DNA of 64,000 nucleotides from Klebsiella sp. RIT-PI-d. GTDB taxonomy: Bacteria > Pseudomonadota > Gammaproteobacteria > Enterobacterales > Enterobacteriaceae. The position numbers were made by a program, and so were the translations under genes. The notes under the pieces are model-generated. The model made no database searches. It saw only the letters and a list, made by a program, of their open reading frames with translations, and was not told where the DNA came from. The stretch covers positions 248,001 to 312,000 of the forward strand of contig NZ_LGIT01000009.1 of assembly GCF_001187865.1 (NCBI RefSeq). The letters are read 5' to 3'. Below are positions 17,703 through 25,903 of this stretch, one piece after another (the stretch's first letter is position 1; every line of letters begins with the position of its first letter).

Positions 17703-18812
17703 ATGAAAAAGTTATTAATTACAGGTGTTACAGGATTTCTGGGTGGAGCAGTACTGGAAAAAATCATTAATAATAATGAAGATGTAGATCTATTATTGCT
17801 GGTTCGCGCCAGCGATCGCAGCGCCGCGCTGGAGCGTGTAAAAGATAATATGCGCAAGTTCAATGTCGACGAAGCAAAATTGCAAAATCTGAATACCTCG
17901 AACATTTTATTGGGCGATCTGGCTACACCTTCCACATTCCTGAATTCTGTTGAACTTGATGATGTAACACACGTTATCAACTGCGCCGCTGTAGCATCAT
18001 TCGGCAATAATCCGCTGATCAAAAAAGTGAATGTCGAAGGCACCTTTGAATTTGCTAAACGCATGAATGATGTTAAAACGCTGCAGCGCTTTTTACACGT
18101 GGGTACCGCAATGTCTTGTACTCCGAAGCCGGATTCACTGGTGCCGGAAAGTGAAAAATTCCCGCAGAATGCCGAGCATCTGGTGGAATATACCCATTCT
18201 AAATCGACCATTGAGCGTTTAATGCGTGAAAATTGTCCGGATCTGCCGCTGGCGATTGCCAGACCGTCGATTGTTGTTGGACATACTCAGTACGGATGCC
18301 AGCCGTCGAGCAGTATTTTTTGGGTCTTCCGGATGGGATTAATGCTGCAAAAGTTCATGTGTTCACTGGATGATAAAATTGATGTTATTCCCGTCGACTA
18401 TTGTGCCAACGCGCTATTGATGCTTCTTGAAAGCGATCTAAAACAAGGCGAAGTAGTGCACATTTCTGCCGGGGAAGAAAACAGCGTGAAATTTGCGGAC
18501 ATCGATCGGGCAATGGCTAAAGCGCTTGAGGAACAGCCGATTGCAGAACAGTATACTCAGGTAGATTATGAGGCACTGGTTAAAATGCGTCATCAACTCA
18601 ATTCAATCTTTGGTCCGTGTAACGAAAGACTGATGTTAAGAGCGATGCGCTTATACGGTTCATTTGCCATGATGAATGTGCGCTTTTGCAATGATAAATT
18701 ATTGAGTCTGGGAATGGGTAAACCACCGCGTTTCACCGACTATTTATCTCGCTGTGTGCAAACCACCCGTGGGTTGTCCATCCCTCAGCAAATGGCTGTT
18801 GATTTTAAATAA
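17703..18812 (+). CDS. SDR-family NAD(P)-dependent reductase, thioester-reductase-like
   Basis: This 369-residue extended short-chain dehydrogenase has the nucleotide-binding motif TGVTGFLGG (residues 7-15) and the catalytic Y163-x3-K167 (YTHSK). The pattern GDL..., VINCAA...F, NVEGT and HVGTA is typical of the NAD_binding_4 / male-sterility group. Members reduce acyl-CoA or carrier-bound thioesters to aldehydes, or act on steroid-like and other substrates. No carrier-protein or adenylation domain is fused. It is AT-richer than the flanking core genes and lies between slp and the antiporter/decarboxylase pair. Specific substrate is unknown. Confidence 0.75.
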   Translation: MKKLLITGVTGFLGGAVLEKIINNNEDVDLLLLVRASDRSAALERVKDNMRKFNVDEAKLQNLNTSNILLGDLATPSTFLNSVELDDVTHVINCAAVASFGNNPLIKKVNVEGTFEFAKRMNDVKTLQRFLHVGTAMSCTPKPDSLVPESEKFPQNAEHLVEYTHSKSTIERLMRENCPDLPLAIARPSIVVGHTQYGCQPSSSIFWVFRMGLMLQKFMCSLDDKIDVIPVDYCANALLMLLESDLKQGEVVHISAGEENSVKFADIDRAMAKALEEQPIAEQYTQVDYEALVKMRHQLNSIFGPCNERLMLRAMRLYGSFAMMNVRFCNDKLLSLGMGKPPRFTDYLSRCVQTTRGLSIPQQMAVDFK

Positions 18813-18836
18813 GTCATTATAATGATAAAAGAACAC

Positions 18837-18861
18837 TCTCCGCACATTGCAGGTGCGGAGA
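18837..18861 (+). terminator. Hairpin after the SDR gene
   Basis: TCTCCGCAC (18837-18845) pairs perfectly with GTGCGGAGA (18853-18861). There is no following T-run, so termination may be incomplete or factor-dependent. Confidence 0.45.
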
Positions 18862-18947
18862 AGGTTAACTCATCGAGTCCAAAAACTATTATCAGACTAT
18901 CTATCTGTTTTATACGTTATCCTGACCTGTAGCACTCTACCTTTTAT

Positions 18948-18965
18948 ATCTTACTCGTGTAGGAA
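18948..18965. promoter_or_regulatory. Candidate EvgA box upstream of antiporter gene
   Basis: ATCTTACTCGTGTAGGAA agrees with the EvgA-type pattern (TTCYTAC, spacer, TGTARGAA) at 16 of 18 positions, as good as or better than the boxes at emrK and yfdX in this window. It lies 132 bases before the start of the antiporter gene. It suggests acid-stress control by the neighbouring EvgAS system, but this is inference. Confidence 0.55.
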
Positions 18966-19096
18966 TAGTAATACATAAATAGCTGCATGCTCTGATAACG
19001 TTTTTTATGGAAACTGATAATATCAGTAGCTAATAAATTATTTACCAAAGCAGCTATACATAACGCTATTCTATTACCTTTATAAGTGAATTAATA

Positions 19097-20584
19097 ATGG
19101 AAAATAAAAAGCCTAAGGCTACTTCAGCTGGTCATCAGCTGGGTATCCTGGCGATGACGCTATTAGTCGTCAGCGCCATGTTCGGTGGGGGTATATTTAA
19201 TATTCCACAAAATATGTCGCAGTCCGCGGCACTCGGCGCGATTATTATCGCGTGGATAGTTACCGCGCTAGGTATTTTCTTTCTGGCAAAAACATTTCAG
19301 ATCCTTTCCAGTGTAAAACCTGAAATGAAGTCAGGCATCTATATGTACTCCAGAGCGGGATTCGGCAAACTGGTCGGGTTTCTCGTGGCCTGGGGCTACT
19401 GGATGTCCACTGCCTTTGGTAACGTCGGCTATGCCGTTCTTTTGATGGATGCACTGAACTACTTTTTCCCACCGTGGTTTAAGGGAGGAAATACCTGGCA
19501 GGCAGTCGCGTTAGCCTCTGTTTGTATTTGGGGAATGAGTTTTATGGTCATTCGGGGCGTAAAAGCGGCAACCGTACTGAATAATATCGGTACCATTGCT
19601 AAATTTGTTCCCGTCCTTATCTTTATTGCGATCGCGCTGTTTTACGCCATTGAATATCATCATTTCTCCATTGATTTTTGGGGCAATATGAAATCCAACG
19701 CGCTGCATGATAAACCGTTGGGTAGCGTCTTTGACCAGATTAAAAGTACCATGCTGGTGACGCTATGGATGTATATCGGTATTGAAGGCGCGGTTGTACT
19801 TTCCGATAAGTCGGATGCTAAAACCGTCGGTAAGGCGACAATCTTTGGTTTTATCATCACCACCATTCTGTATGTTGCCGTCTCTGTTTTGCCGTACGGA
19901 TTTTTCTCTCAAGGCGAACTGGCCACCATGTCACCGCCTTCCACCGCGGCGATCCTGTCACAACTGGTAGGACACTGGGGTGAGATCATGATCAACGTCG
20001 GGGTCATCATCGCGCTGCTCTCCTCCTGGCTGGTATGGACCATGCTGGTAGCGGAACTGCCCTGGGCATGTGCAAAAGATGGTGCATTTCCAAAAGTATT
20101 CGCTAAAACCAACAGCGCGGGTGTTGCCAACGTTTCATTATGGACATCCACTGTCGTCATGCAGCTGGCGATGCTGCTGGTGTATTTCTCAAATAATGCC
20201 TGGAATGTAATGCTGTCAATTACCGGCGTTATTCTGTTGCCAGCCTATATCGGTTCATCTGCATATTTGTGGCGACTGATATTCACTAAACAGTACCCGA
20301 TGAAAGCGGCGTATGGTGCCACTACGGCGCTCCTGACAAGTATTATTGCAACCGTTTATGGCTTTTGGTTAATTTACGCTGCTGGCTTGTCCTATATTCT
20401 GGTGGGCTGCGTAATCTATACCATCGGTTTACTGGTTTTCTATAAAGCCAGAAAAGAAGAATCGCCAGATGAGCCTGCATTTACACGTAGCGAATTTATT
20501 ATCAGTGTAGTTATGGTGGCTGTAGCTATTATTTCACTGGTAATGCTTTTCAACGGCATGCTCCCGGAAATCTATTCATTCTAA
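19097..20584 (+). CDS. APC-superfamily amino acid antiporter
   Basis: The 495-residue protein has twelve or more hydrophobic segments and the basic amino acid/polyamine antiporter (APA) signature near the N-terminus: SAMFGGGIFNIPQNM is the substrate-binding glycine-rich break of helix 1, and MKSGIYMYSRAGFGKLVGF follows. GadC, AdiC, CadB and ArcD are in the same superfamily; none matches closely enough to name it. It lies 28 bases ahead of the PsiD-like decarboxylase, the arrangement of an amino acid/amine exchanger with its decarboxylase. It probably imports the amino acid and exports the amine. An EvgA-type box lies upstream. Confidence 0.85.
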   Translation: MENKKPKATSAGHQLGILAMTLLVVSAMFGGGIFNIPQNMSQSAALGAIIIAWIVTALGIFFLAKTFQILSSVKPEMKSGIYMYSRAGFGKLVGFLVAWGYWMSTAFGNVGYAVLLMDALNYFFPPWFKGGNTWQAVALASVCIWGMSFMVIRGVKAATVLNNIGTIAKFVPVLIFIAIALFYAIEYHHFSIDFWGNMKSNALHDKPLGSVFDQIKSTMLVTLWMYIGIEGAVVLSDKSDAKTVGKATIFGFIITTILYVAVSVLPYGFFSQGELATMSPPSTAAILSQLVGHWGEIMINVGVIIALLSSWLVWTMLVAELPWACAKDGAFPKVFAKTNSAGVANVSLWTSTVVMQLAMLLVYFSNNAWNVMLSITGVILLPAYIGSSAYLWRLIFTKQYPMKAAYGATTALLTSIIATVYGFWLIYAAGLSYILVGCVIYTIGLLVFYKARKEESPDEPAFTRSEFIISVVMVAVAIISLVMLFNGMLPEIYSF

Positions 20585-20612
20585 GTTAAAAATTAATTAA
20601 ATTGAGGATATT

Positions 20613-21881
20613 ATGACAGACCAATCTTTGCCCGCTAACAATACCTATATCACCGGTAAGTGGATGCCTTCAGATGAGCAGACGCTGGCATTCTGGCTGA
20701 AAAAAATAATGAAAGAAGAAGCGTGTTCAACGCGCCCGCTATTACCCGTCATTCAGGAGTTTAAGGACTTTATTGAAAGTGATCCGATCATCTTCATGTA
20801 CTTTAATGAAATGTTTGAAGAAGTTCCGCATCGCCTGAAACATTCACCGGCAAATCTGCCTCAGGTTCGCGACTATGAGCACATGCTGCAGTTGATGAAT
20901 GTTATTATGACGCATGCACCAGAATTTGATGAGACCGGGCTGGTAGGCTTTCCTTTTAACGCTATTTTTAACTGGTCAATGGCCACTGAAAATGGCTGGA
21001 GCGCTTTTCTTAACGAAAAAATCAATGCGCATTTGAAAAAAATCCTCAATGAGTGGGCGGTATTTCTGCAGTCTCCAGAGAGCGCTAAGGTCCTGAATGA
21101 TCATCCGAAAAACGGCTGGTTTGGCGAAAGTGCGCGCAAAGCGATGCCAACGTTTGTTGACGATTTCCAGTGCGATCCGACGAAGCCACATTACGGTTTC
21201 ACCTCATGGGACGATTTCTTTACCCGTCGTTTCCGCGACGGCGTACGTCCTGTCGCATCGCCGGAAGATGATAGTGTTATCATTAATGCCTGTGAATCAG
21301 CGCCGTATCGTCTGGTCACTGATGTTAAACCCGTTGATAAATTCTGGCTGAAAGCACAGCCTTACTCACTGAATTTTATGATGGACAATGACGCGATGGC
21401 TGCCCATTTCGAGGGCGGTACGGTTTATCAGGCATTCCTGAGTGCGCTGAGCTACCATCGCTGGCATGCGCCGGTGTCCGGACGCATCGTTAAAACGAAA
21501 ATTATTGACGGCACTTATTATTCAGAAGCCCTGTCTCAGGGGCGTGACGACTCAGGCCCGAATGCTTCTCAGGGATACATTACTGAAGTGGCGACGCGAG
21601 GGTTAATTTTCATTGAAGCCGACAATAAAGACATCGGTCTGATGTGTTTTATGGCTGTCGGGATGGCGGAAGTCTCTACCTGTGACATTCGCGTTTTCGA
21701 AGGACAGCACGTTAAGAAAGGCGATGAGCTGGGTATGTTCCACTTTGGTGGCTCTACTCACTGCCTGTTCTTCTCTAAAGATGTCTCACTGGATTTTGAT
21801 TTGCATGACCAGGTTCCGGGGCTGGAAAGTCATAATATTCCGGTTAATGCAAAATTAGCGACGGTCAAAGCGAAAGACTGA
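20613..21881 (+). CDS. PsiD-like pyruvoyl-dependent amino acid decarboxylase
   Basis: The 422-residue protein belongs to the phosphatidylserine decarboxylase fold. It has the extra N-terminal PSDC-type domain (about residues 40-170) seen in the fungal tryptophan decarboxylase PsiD. The C-terminal catalytic domain carries YHRWHAPVSG (281-290), matching the YHRxHxP motif of the family, and the self-cleavage site GGST at 379-382, where S381 would become the pyruvoyl group; classic membrane Psd has LGST. It lacks a membrane anchor. These features and the adjacent amino acid antiporter point to a soluble amino acid decarboxylase, perhaps for aromatic substrates, not phospholipid synthesis. Confidence 0.78.
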   Translation: MTDQSLPANNTYITGKWMPSDEQTLAFWLKKIMKEEACSTRPLLPVIQEFKDFIESDPIIFMYFNEMFEEVPHRLKHSPANLPQVRDYEHMLQLMNVIMTHAPEFDETGLVGFPFNAIFNWSMATENGWSAFLNEKINAHLKKILNEWAVFLQSPESAKVLNDHPKNGWFGESARKAMPTFVDDFQCDPTKPHYGFTSWDDFFTRRFRDGVRPVASPEDDSVIINACESAPYRLVTDVKPVDKFWLKAQPYSLNFMMDNDAMAAHFEGGTVYQAFLSALSYHRWHAPVSGRIVKTKIIDGTYYSEALSQGRDDSGPNASQGYITEVATRGLIFIEADNKDIGLMCFMAVGMAEVSTCDIRVFEGQHVKKGDELGMFHFGGSTHCLFFSKDVSLDFDLHDQVPGLESHNIPVNAKLATVKAKD

Positions 21882-21897
21882 CGTTAATCGGGTTAAT

Positions 21898-21923
21898 GGC
21901 CAGCCTGTGCTGGCCTTCTTTTT
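21898..21923 (+). terminator. Intrinsic terminator after the decarboxylase
   Basis: GGCCAGC (21898-21904) pairs with GCTGGCC (21909-21915) around a four-base loop and is followed by TTCTTTTT. It ends the antiporter-decarboxylase transcript before the convergent acetyltransferase gene. Confidence 0.85.
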
Positions 21924-21924
21924 C

Positions 21925-22395
21925 CTATAGCAGCTTATTCATATTGATGCCGGTCACGCAGAAACCATTAGCCGTATAAAGTTGTCTCGCATGATGATTC
22001 CCCTCGGCAACTCTCAATTTCAGCTGAATAAATCCTTCCTCACTAAGCTTTTGCTCAAGCGCTTTCATCGCCATGCTGCCCAGACCTTTACTTCTGAACG
22101 GCTCAAAAATACAAAAGTCATTAATATAGGCTGACTTAAGCACCGTATCCGCTTTATACCAGAAGTAGCCAATATGCTGCCCGGCCTCATGTTTTTCGCT
22201 CATAATACACAGCACAATCTGGTCTGCCGTTTCTTCGGCCTGTGGAAAACTGTGCTCTGCATCGCGGGTAGCTTGCGCCAGTGCGTCCTGAGGCGTCAGA
22301 CGGTAATTGACCTCAATTTCAGTGGCGTAATCTGCAATAAAATAGTGCAGAAAATCAGCAAACTCGCCTTTATTCACTGGCCTTAACGTAATCAT
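21925..22395 (-). CDS. GNAT family N-acetyltransferase
   Basis: The 156-residue protein has the GNAT acetyl-CoA-binding motif FRSKGLGSMAMKAL near residue 105-118 and the C-terminal pattern LRVAEGNHHARQLYTANGF. The substrate cannot be told; small amines, amino acids, antibiotics and protein N-termini are all known for the family. It lies alone, convergent with the decarboxylase gene. Acetylation of an amine made by that neighbour is an untested possibility. Confidence 0.85.
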   Translation of the reverse strand: MITLRPVNKGEFADFLHYFIADYATEIEVNYRLTPQDALAQATRDAEHSFPQAEETADQIVLCIMSEKHEAGQHIGYFWYKADTVLKSAYINDFCIFEPFRSKGLGSMAMKALEQKLSEEGFIQLKLRVAEGNHHARQLYTANGFCVTGINMNKLL

Positions 22396-22577
22396 GGCTT
22401 CTCCTTTGGCAGCGTGCGCTTCCCGAAACGTGTTACCTGATGGTAAATGCTGTTTTTATCATGATACCGCCACGACAGGCGAGAGCTTCCCTCCTGGATT
22501 TAGCAGGCCGCACCGTCGTCGACACGCTTCATTTCTGTGTTAAGGTTTTTTATCCTGGCTGAAATAAGCGATAAAAA

Positions 22578-23024
22578 ATGTTTCCTTCACTTGATGAATT
22601 AAAAACCCGCTATCCAGACGCGCACGTGTGGGCATTTGGTGACTCCTCAGAGATGGCAGATGAACTGGCTCAATTAGTGATTGCCGGTGAGAAAAAAGCC
22701 AGCTGTAGCTCCCTCGCTGCCTGGCAGCAGGGCGATGAGAAAGTGACCGTGGGCGACTACCATATTGTTCTTGATTGCAGAGACAAGCCTGTCTGTGTGA
22801 TCCAAACGACCAGCCTGAAGCTGATCCGCTTTAACGAGGTTTCTGCGCAAGACGCAGCAGCAGAAGGAGAGGGGGACAAAAGCCTGCGCTACTGGCGTAA
22901 CGAGCACCGGGCTTTTTTTGAGCGCAGCGGTTACTTTAGCGAAGAGATGGAATTGGTGTTTGAAACATTTACGCGGGTATTTCCCGAGGCCGATACTGTC
23001 GCAAATTGCGTCTCGCAGAAATGA
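22578..23024 (+). CDS. ASCH domain protein
   Basis: The 148-residue protein matches the larger group of ASCH-domain proteins: HVWAFGDSSEMADELAQLVIAGEKKAS, then a beta-rich core (VGDYHIVLDCRDKPVCVIQTTSLKLIRFNEV) and WRNEHRAFFE. ASCH domains are PUA-like folds thought to bind RNA or nucleosides; some members hydrolyse N4-acetylcytidine. The role of this one is unknown. It is a single gene divergent from the acetyltransferase. Confidence 0.8.
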   Translation: MFPSLDELKTRYPDAHVWAFGDSSEMADELAQLVIAGEKKASCSSLAAWQQGDEKVTVGDYHIVLDCRDKPVCVIQTTSLKLIRFNEVSAQDAAAEGEGDKSLRYWRNEHRAFFERSGYFSEEMELVFETFTRVFPEADTVANCVSQK

Positions 23025-23099
23025 ATATAACCGCACGTCGGCTAAATGAAGGTTATGACATTAGTTACAACATACTTTAGGGCGATGTGAAAGTTAACG

Positions 23100-23123
23100 G
23101 CGAACGCCGGATACAGCGTTCGC
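23100..23123 (-). terminator. Inverted repeat after yciE
   Basis: GCGAACGC (23100-23107) pairs with GCGTTCGC (23116-23123), just beyond the yciE stop. On the minus strand it is followed by CGTTAACTTT, a weak T-rich stretch. Confidence 0.55.
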
Positions 23124-23139
23124 AAGGCATGAAAGGGCG

Positions 23140-23649
23140 CTATTTTTTTGCTTCAACGCCGGGCGCTTCTGAGCGCACAAGAAACTGAGCGGTAACATCA
23201 GGTAAATGCTCAAGCGTCCATTTCGCCATAGCTTCTTCTTCGGCGAGAATGGTTTTGAAAACGGCCACGCCTTCAGTGTCACCGGCTTGTTCAGCGGCGG
23301 CAATCAGTGAGGTGTAACAGGCAATCTCGAACTGTTCAAATACATAACCGCTGATTGCGCCTTTGACAATTTCATCGGATGCAAAAAGGCCGCCAGCAGA
23401 CTGCCCAAGCGCAGCGATTTTACTCATGGAGTCTTTCACCACTGAACGCGAAATATTATTACGGTCAAATACGCCTTCCAGCAGTTCAATCTGACGTTTT
23501 GTTTCAGTAATATGTTGCTCAATACGCGCCCGGATGTCAGGATAATTATCGATTCGGCTTGCCATTGACTCAAGCATCGACTCAGCCTGTTTTTCCATTG
23601 CATGAGCATCGCGCAGCCAGTCGTGATAATGTTCTACTTTATTCATCAT
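23140..23649 (-). CDS. yciE: DUF892 ferritin-like protein YciE
   Basis: The 169-residue helical protein matches E. coli YciE in IEHYHDWLRDAHAMEKQAESMLESMASRIDNYP-like N-terminus, SRSVVKDSMSKIAALGQS and SDEIVKGAISGYVFEQFEIACYTSL. It has the DUF892 four-helix ferritin-like fold, whose members can bind a di-metal centre; YciE is a general-stress protein. In E. coli it is the third gene of yciGFE. Here it stands alone on the opposite strand, about 2 kb from yciG and yciF. Confidence 0.9.
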   Translation of the reverse strand: MMNKVEHYHDWLRDAHAMEKQAESMLESMASRIDNYPDIRARIEQHITETKRQIELLEGVFDRNNISRSVVKDSMSKIAALGQSAGGLFASDEIVKGAISGYVFEQFEIACYTSLIAAAEQAGDTEGVAVFKTILAEEEAMAKWTLEHLPDVTAQFLVRSEAPGVEAKK

Positions 23650-24071
23650 TTTTCCTCAGAAGCAACATGTAAAGAGTGCTGTAATAACATGCATTACTTT
23701 AAAGTTAATAAGTAAATACAGTTTCAAACAATAATGTTTGATATGGATTTAACTATAGTCGCTCGACAAAAATTAACAAGGGCAGCGGCTATGAAAGCGA
23801 AACGGAAACGTCTCAATGAGTTGCAAGAAATGTTTAATGATGTGATCTTGTATATTATTTAAGGGGTTAGCGCTATCAGATATATTATTTATTAATTTTA
23901 CTGTTTAAACGGATTTATCTTAAGGCCGAATTTCACCTGGTACTATATCGAGTTAAATTATTCAAAATAAAGCTCAGTTTATTCTGTTATTTATTTACGT
24001 TAACCGACCAAAAAAGACAGCAGCAGGGTAAATGACCCACAGCCCCGCCAGGAGCTGTGGGTAAACACGTG
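23650..24071. other. Intergenic region upstream of yciE
   Basis: This AT-rich 420-base stretch has no convincing gene. A 23-codon frame (MKAKRKRLNELQEMFNDVIL..., 23791-23862) exists but with a poor ribosome-binding site. At 24031-24062 a stem with ACCCACAGC against GCTGTGGGT follows the end of the AI-2E family gene and probably ends its transcript. The yciE promoter must lie in 23650-23780. Confidence 0.4.
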
Positions 24072-25190
24072 TTATTTCTCTTCTGACTCAGGGTGATTCA
24101 GCCCTTCTTCAATAACCACCTCGTCGATTTCATCGGCGTTACCCGGATGATCGCGCCCGGAAAGCAGGTTCCAGCAGGCGATAAACAGCGCGGCAATCAA
24201 TGGCCCGAGGACAAATCCGTTGATACCGTAGATTTCCATTCCGCCAAGAGTAGTGATCAGGATGAGGTAGTCCGGCATTTTGGTATCTTTACCCACCAGC
24301 AGTGGCCGCAAGATATTGTCCGCCAGCCCGACAATGACCACAAAGAAGCCGATCATGAAAAAGCCCTGCCACAGTTGATCGGTAGCAAACAGATAAATGG
24401 TCGCAGGCACCCAGATGATCGCCGATCCTACAGCAGGAACCAGAGAGAGGAACGCCATCAGTGCGCCCCATAGAACGCTGCCGTCAATGCCCGCAATGTA
24501 GAATGCGAGTCCGCCCAGCACCCCCTGAACGACCGCCACCACTACCGTGCCTTTTACTGTTGCACGCGAAACGGCAGCGAACTTGGCAAAAAGATGATGT
24601 TTCATATAGTTAGACAGCGGCAGCGCTTCCAGCGTCAGACGAACCAGATACGGGCCATCTTTTAACAGGAAAAAAAGCAGGTACAGCATGATGCCAAAGC
24701 TAATGGTAAAGCCGAACGTGCCTTTACCAATCAGGAATGCGCTGCCCGCCAGATACTGCCCGCCTTTTAACGCCACCCCGGAGAGTTTTTCCTGGATCTG
24801 TGTCGCGTTATCCAGATCGTGCTCGGCAAGGAAGTGCCGCGCCCACGCCGGGAGATGCTCAAACAGTCCGGCAATCACTACCGGGAACTGCGTGTTATGC
24901 TGCTGCAATTTGCCGTAAACCAGATTAATTTCAATGGCTAAAGAGGAGAGAATAATCGCCAGCGGAGTAAAGACTATCAGACAGATAATCAGTAGCGTTA
25001 CCAGTGAGGCCAGCACGTTGCGATCGGCAAACTTGTCGCGAAGCTTATTCTTAAGCGGGTAAAAAATAATGGCCAGAATCGCGGCCCATAAAATCGCTGA
25101 GTAGTAAGGGGCAATAACATCAAAAAACGCCCACGTCACCATGAGCAGTATCAGTATAAAAAAGCCTTTGGCCAGACCCTTGAATCTCAT
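24072..25190 (-). CDS. AI-2E family transporter
   Basis: The 372-residue membrane protein has about eight hydrophobic segments and the features of the AI-2E (YdiK/PerM/TqsA) family: an N-terminal helix pair, a long polar loop (about residues 80-150), VQGVLGGLAFYIAGI, and the PAVGSAIIWVPATIYLF and GLADNILRPLLVGKDTKMPDYLILITTLGG signatures. Members export small signals or ions (autoinducer-2, Na+/H+), and the substrate here is undetermined. It separates yciE from yciG-yciF and ends at a hairpin. Confidence 0.88.
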   Translation of the reverse strand: MRFKGLAKGFFILILLMVTWAFFDVIAPYYSAILWAAILAIIFYPLKNKLRDKFADRNVLASLVTLLIICLIVFTPLAIILSSLAIEINLVYGKLQQHNTQFPVVIAGLFEHLPAWARHFLAEHDLDNATQIQEKLSGVALKGGQYLAGSAFLIGKGTFGFTISFGIMLYLLFFLLKDGPYLVRLTLEALPLSNYMKHHLFAKFAAVSRATVKGTVVVAVVQGVLGGLAFYIAGIDGSVLWGALMAFLSLVPAVGSAIIWVPATIYLFATDQLWQGFFMIGFFVVIVGLADNILRPLLVGKDTKMPDYLILITTLGGMEIYGINGFVLGPLIAALFIACWNLLSGRDHPGNADEIDEVVIEEGLNHPESEEK

Positions 25191-25580
25191 AAGTACATCC
25201 TGTAATTCCTATGTTTAACATTGGGTAGAGTATAGATAGAAACCCGGCGGGTGCCTGCACGGTTGCTGCTTTTATAGGCATTTGAACCGTAACATTGTCA
25301 GGATCGCTCAATTTTGAGGCATTACGTGATTTCTTACTGTTTATCTCAGGTTAACTGATTGATCTGGAATAATTATTATCAACGCCGTCAAATAAACGAA
25401 AATAATACCTGGCATACGTTATTTACCGCTTCGTTTAACAGTGAGTTGGCCTCTGCCTGCGTCAGGTAATATAAGATTGCTCTGAGGTAGATAACTTGCG
25501 GAGTAGCACATAGTGACTAATATTAAGGCTTGCTTAGTAATAAGACTTATTAACCCTAACTCTGTAATGAGGTGATTTTT
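25191..25580. other. Divergent intergenic region, AI-2E transporter / yciG
   Basis: This 390-base AT-rich stretch contains no credible gene. It must hold the promoters of the leftward transporter gene and the rightward yciG-yciF genes. I did not identify a specific operator. Confidence 0.35.
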
Positions 25581-25760
25581 ATGACTCAACATCGTGGCGG
25601 TTCAGGTAATTTCGCAGCTGATAAAAATCGTGCCGCGGAAGCCGGGCGTAAAGGTGGGCAGCAGAGCGGAGGCAACTTTAAAAACGATCCGCAGCGAGCC
25701 TCAGAAGCGGGTAAAAAAGGCGGGAAAAATAGTCACGGCGGCGGTCGTCCAGCGGAATAA
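25581..25760 (+). CDS. yciG: KGG-repeat stress protein YciG
   Basis: The 59-residue, glycine- and lysine-rich protein has two to three copies of the con-10/KGG motif (ADKNRAAEAGRKGGQQSGG, NDPQRASEAGKKGGKNSHGG). This is the YciG/GsiB-type general stress protein family, hydrophilic and probably disordered. A GTG nine bases upstream is in frame, but GAGGTG lies at the right distance for ATG 25581. It precedes yciF in the same direction with a gap of about 140 bases. Confidence 0.9.
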   Translation: MTQHRGGSGNFAADKNRAAEAGRKGGQQSGGNFKNDPQRASEAGKKGGKNSHGGGRPAE

Positions 25761-25903
25761 CGCTTTTATAGCCTGGTTATCAATTCAGCATGCTCAAAAC
25801 CTGGTAAATAGCAGAGCTGTGCTGATTAACTGGCTATAAAGTTACACTTTGCTTTTGACGTCTCTGTAATAAATGTTGATTAATTTACGACGAGGTAATG
25901 TTT

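Noticed and set aside
20613..21881. Annotation as housekeeping phosphatidylserine decarboxylase (psd)
   Set aside because: Extra N-terminal domain, GGST in place of LGST, no membrane anchor and an antiporter neighbour instead of the usual psd/mscM context.
23791..23862. 23-codon frame upstream of yciE (MKAKRKRLNELQEMF...)
   Set aside because: Too short and poorly initiated to support as a gene. It is kept only as a note in the intergenic description.
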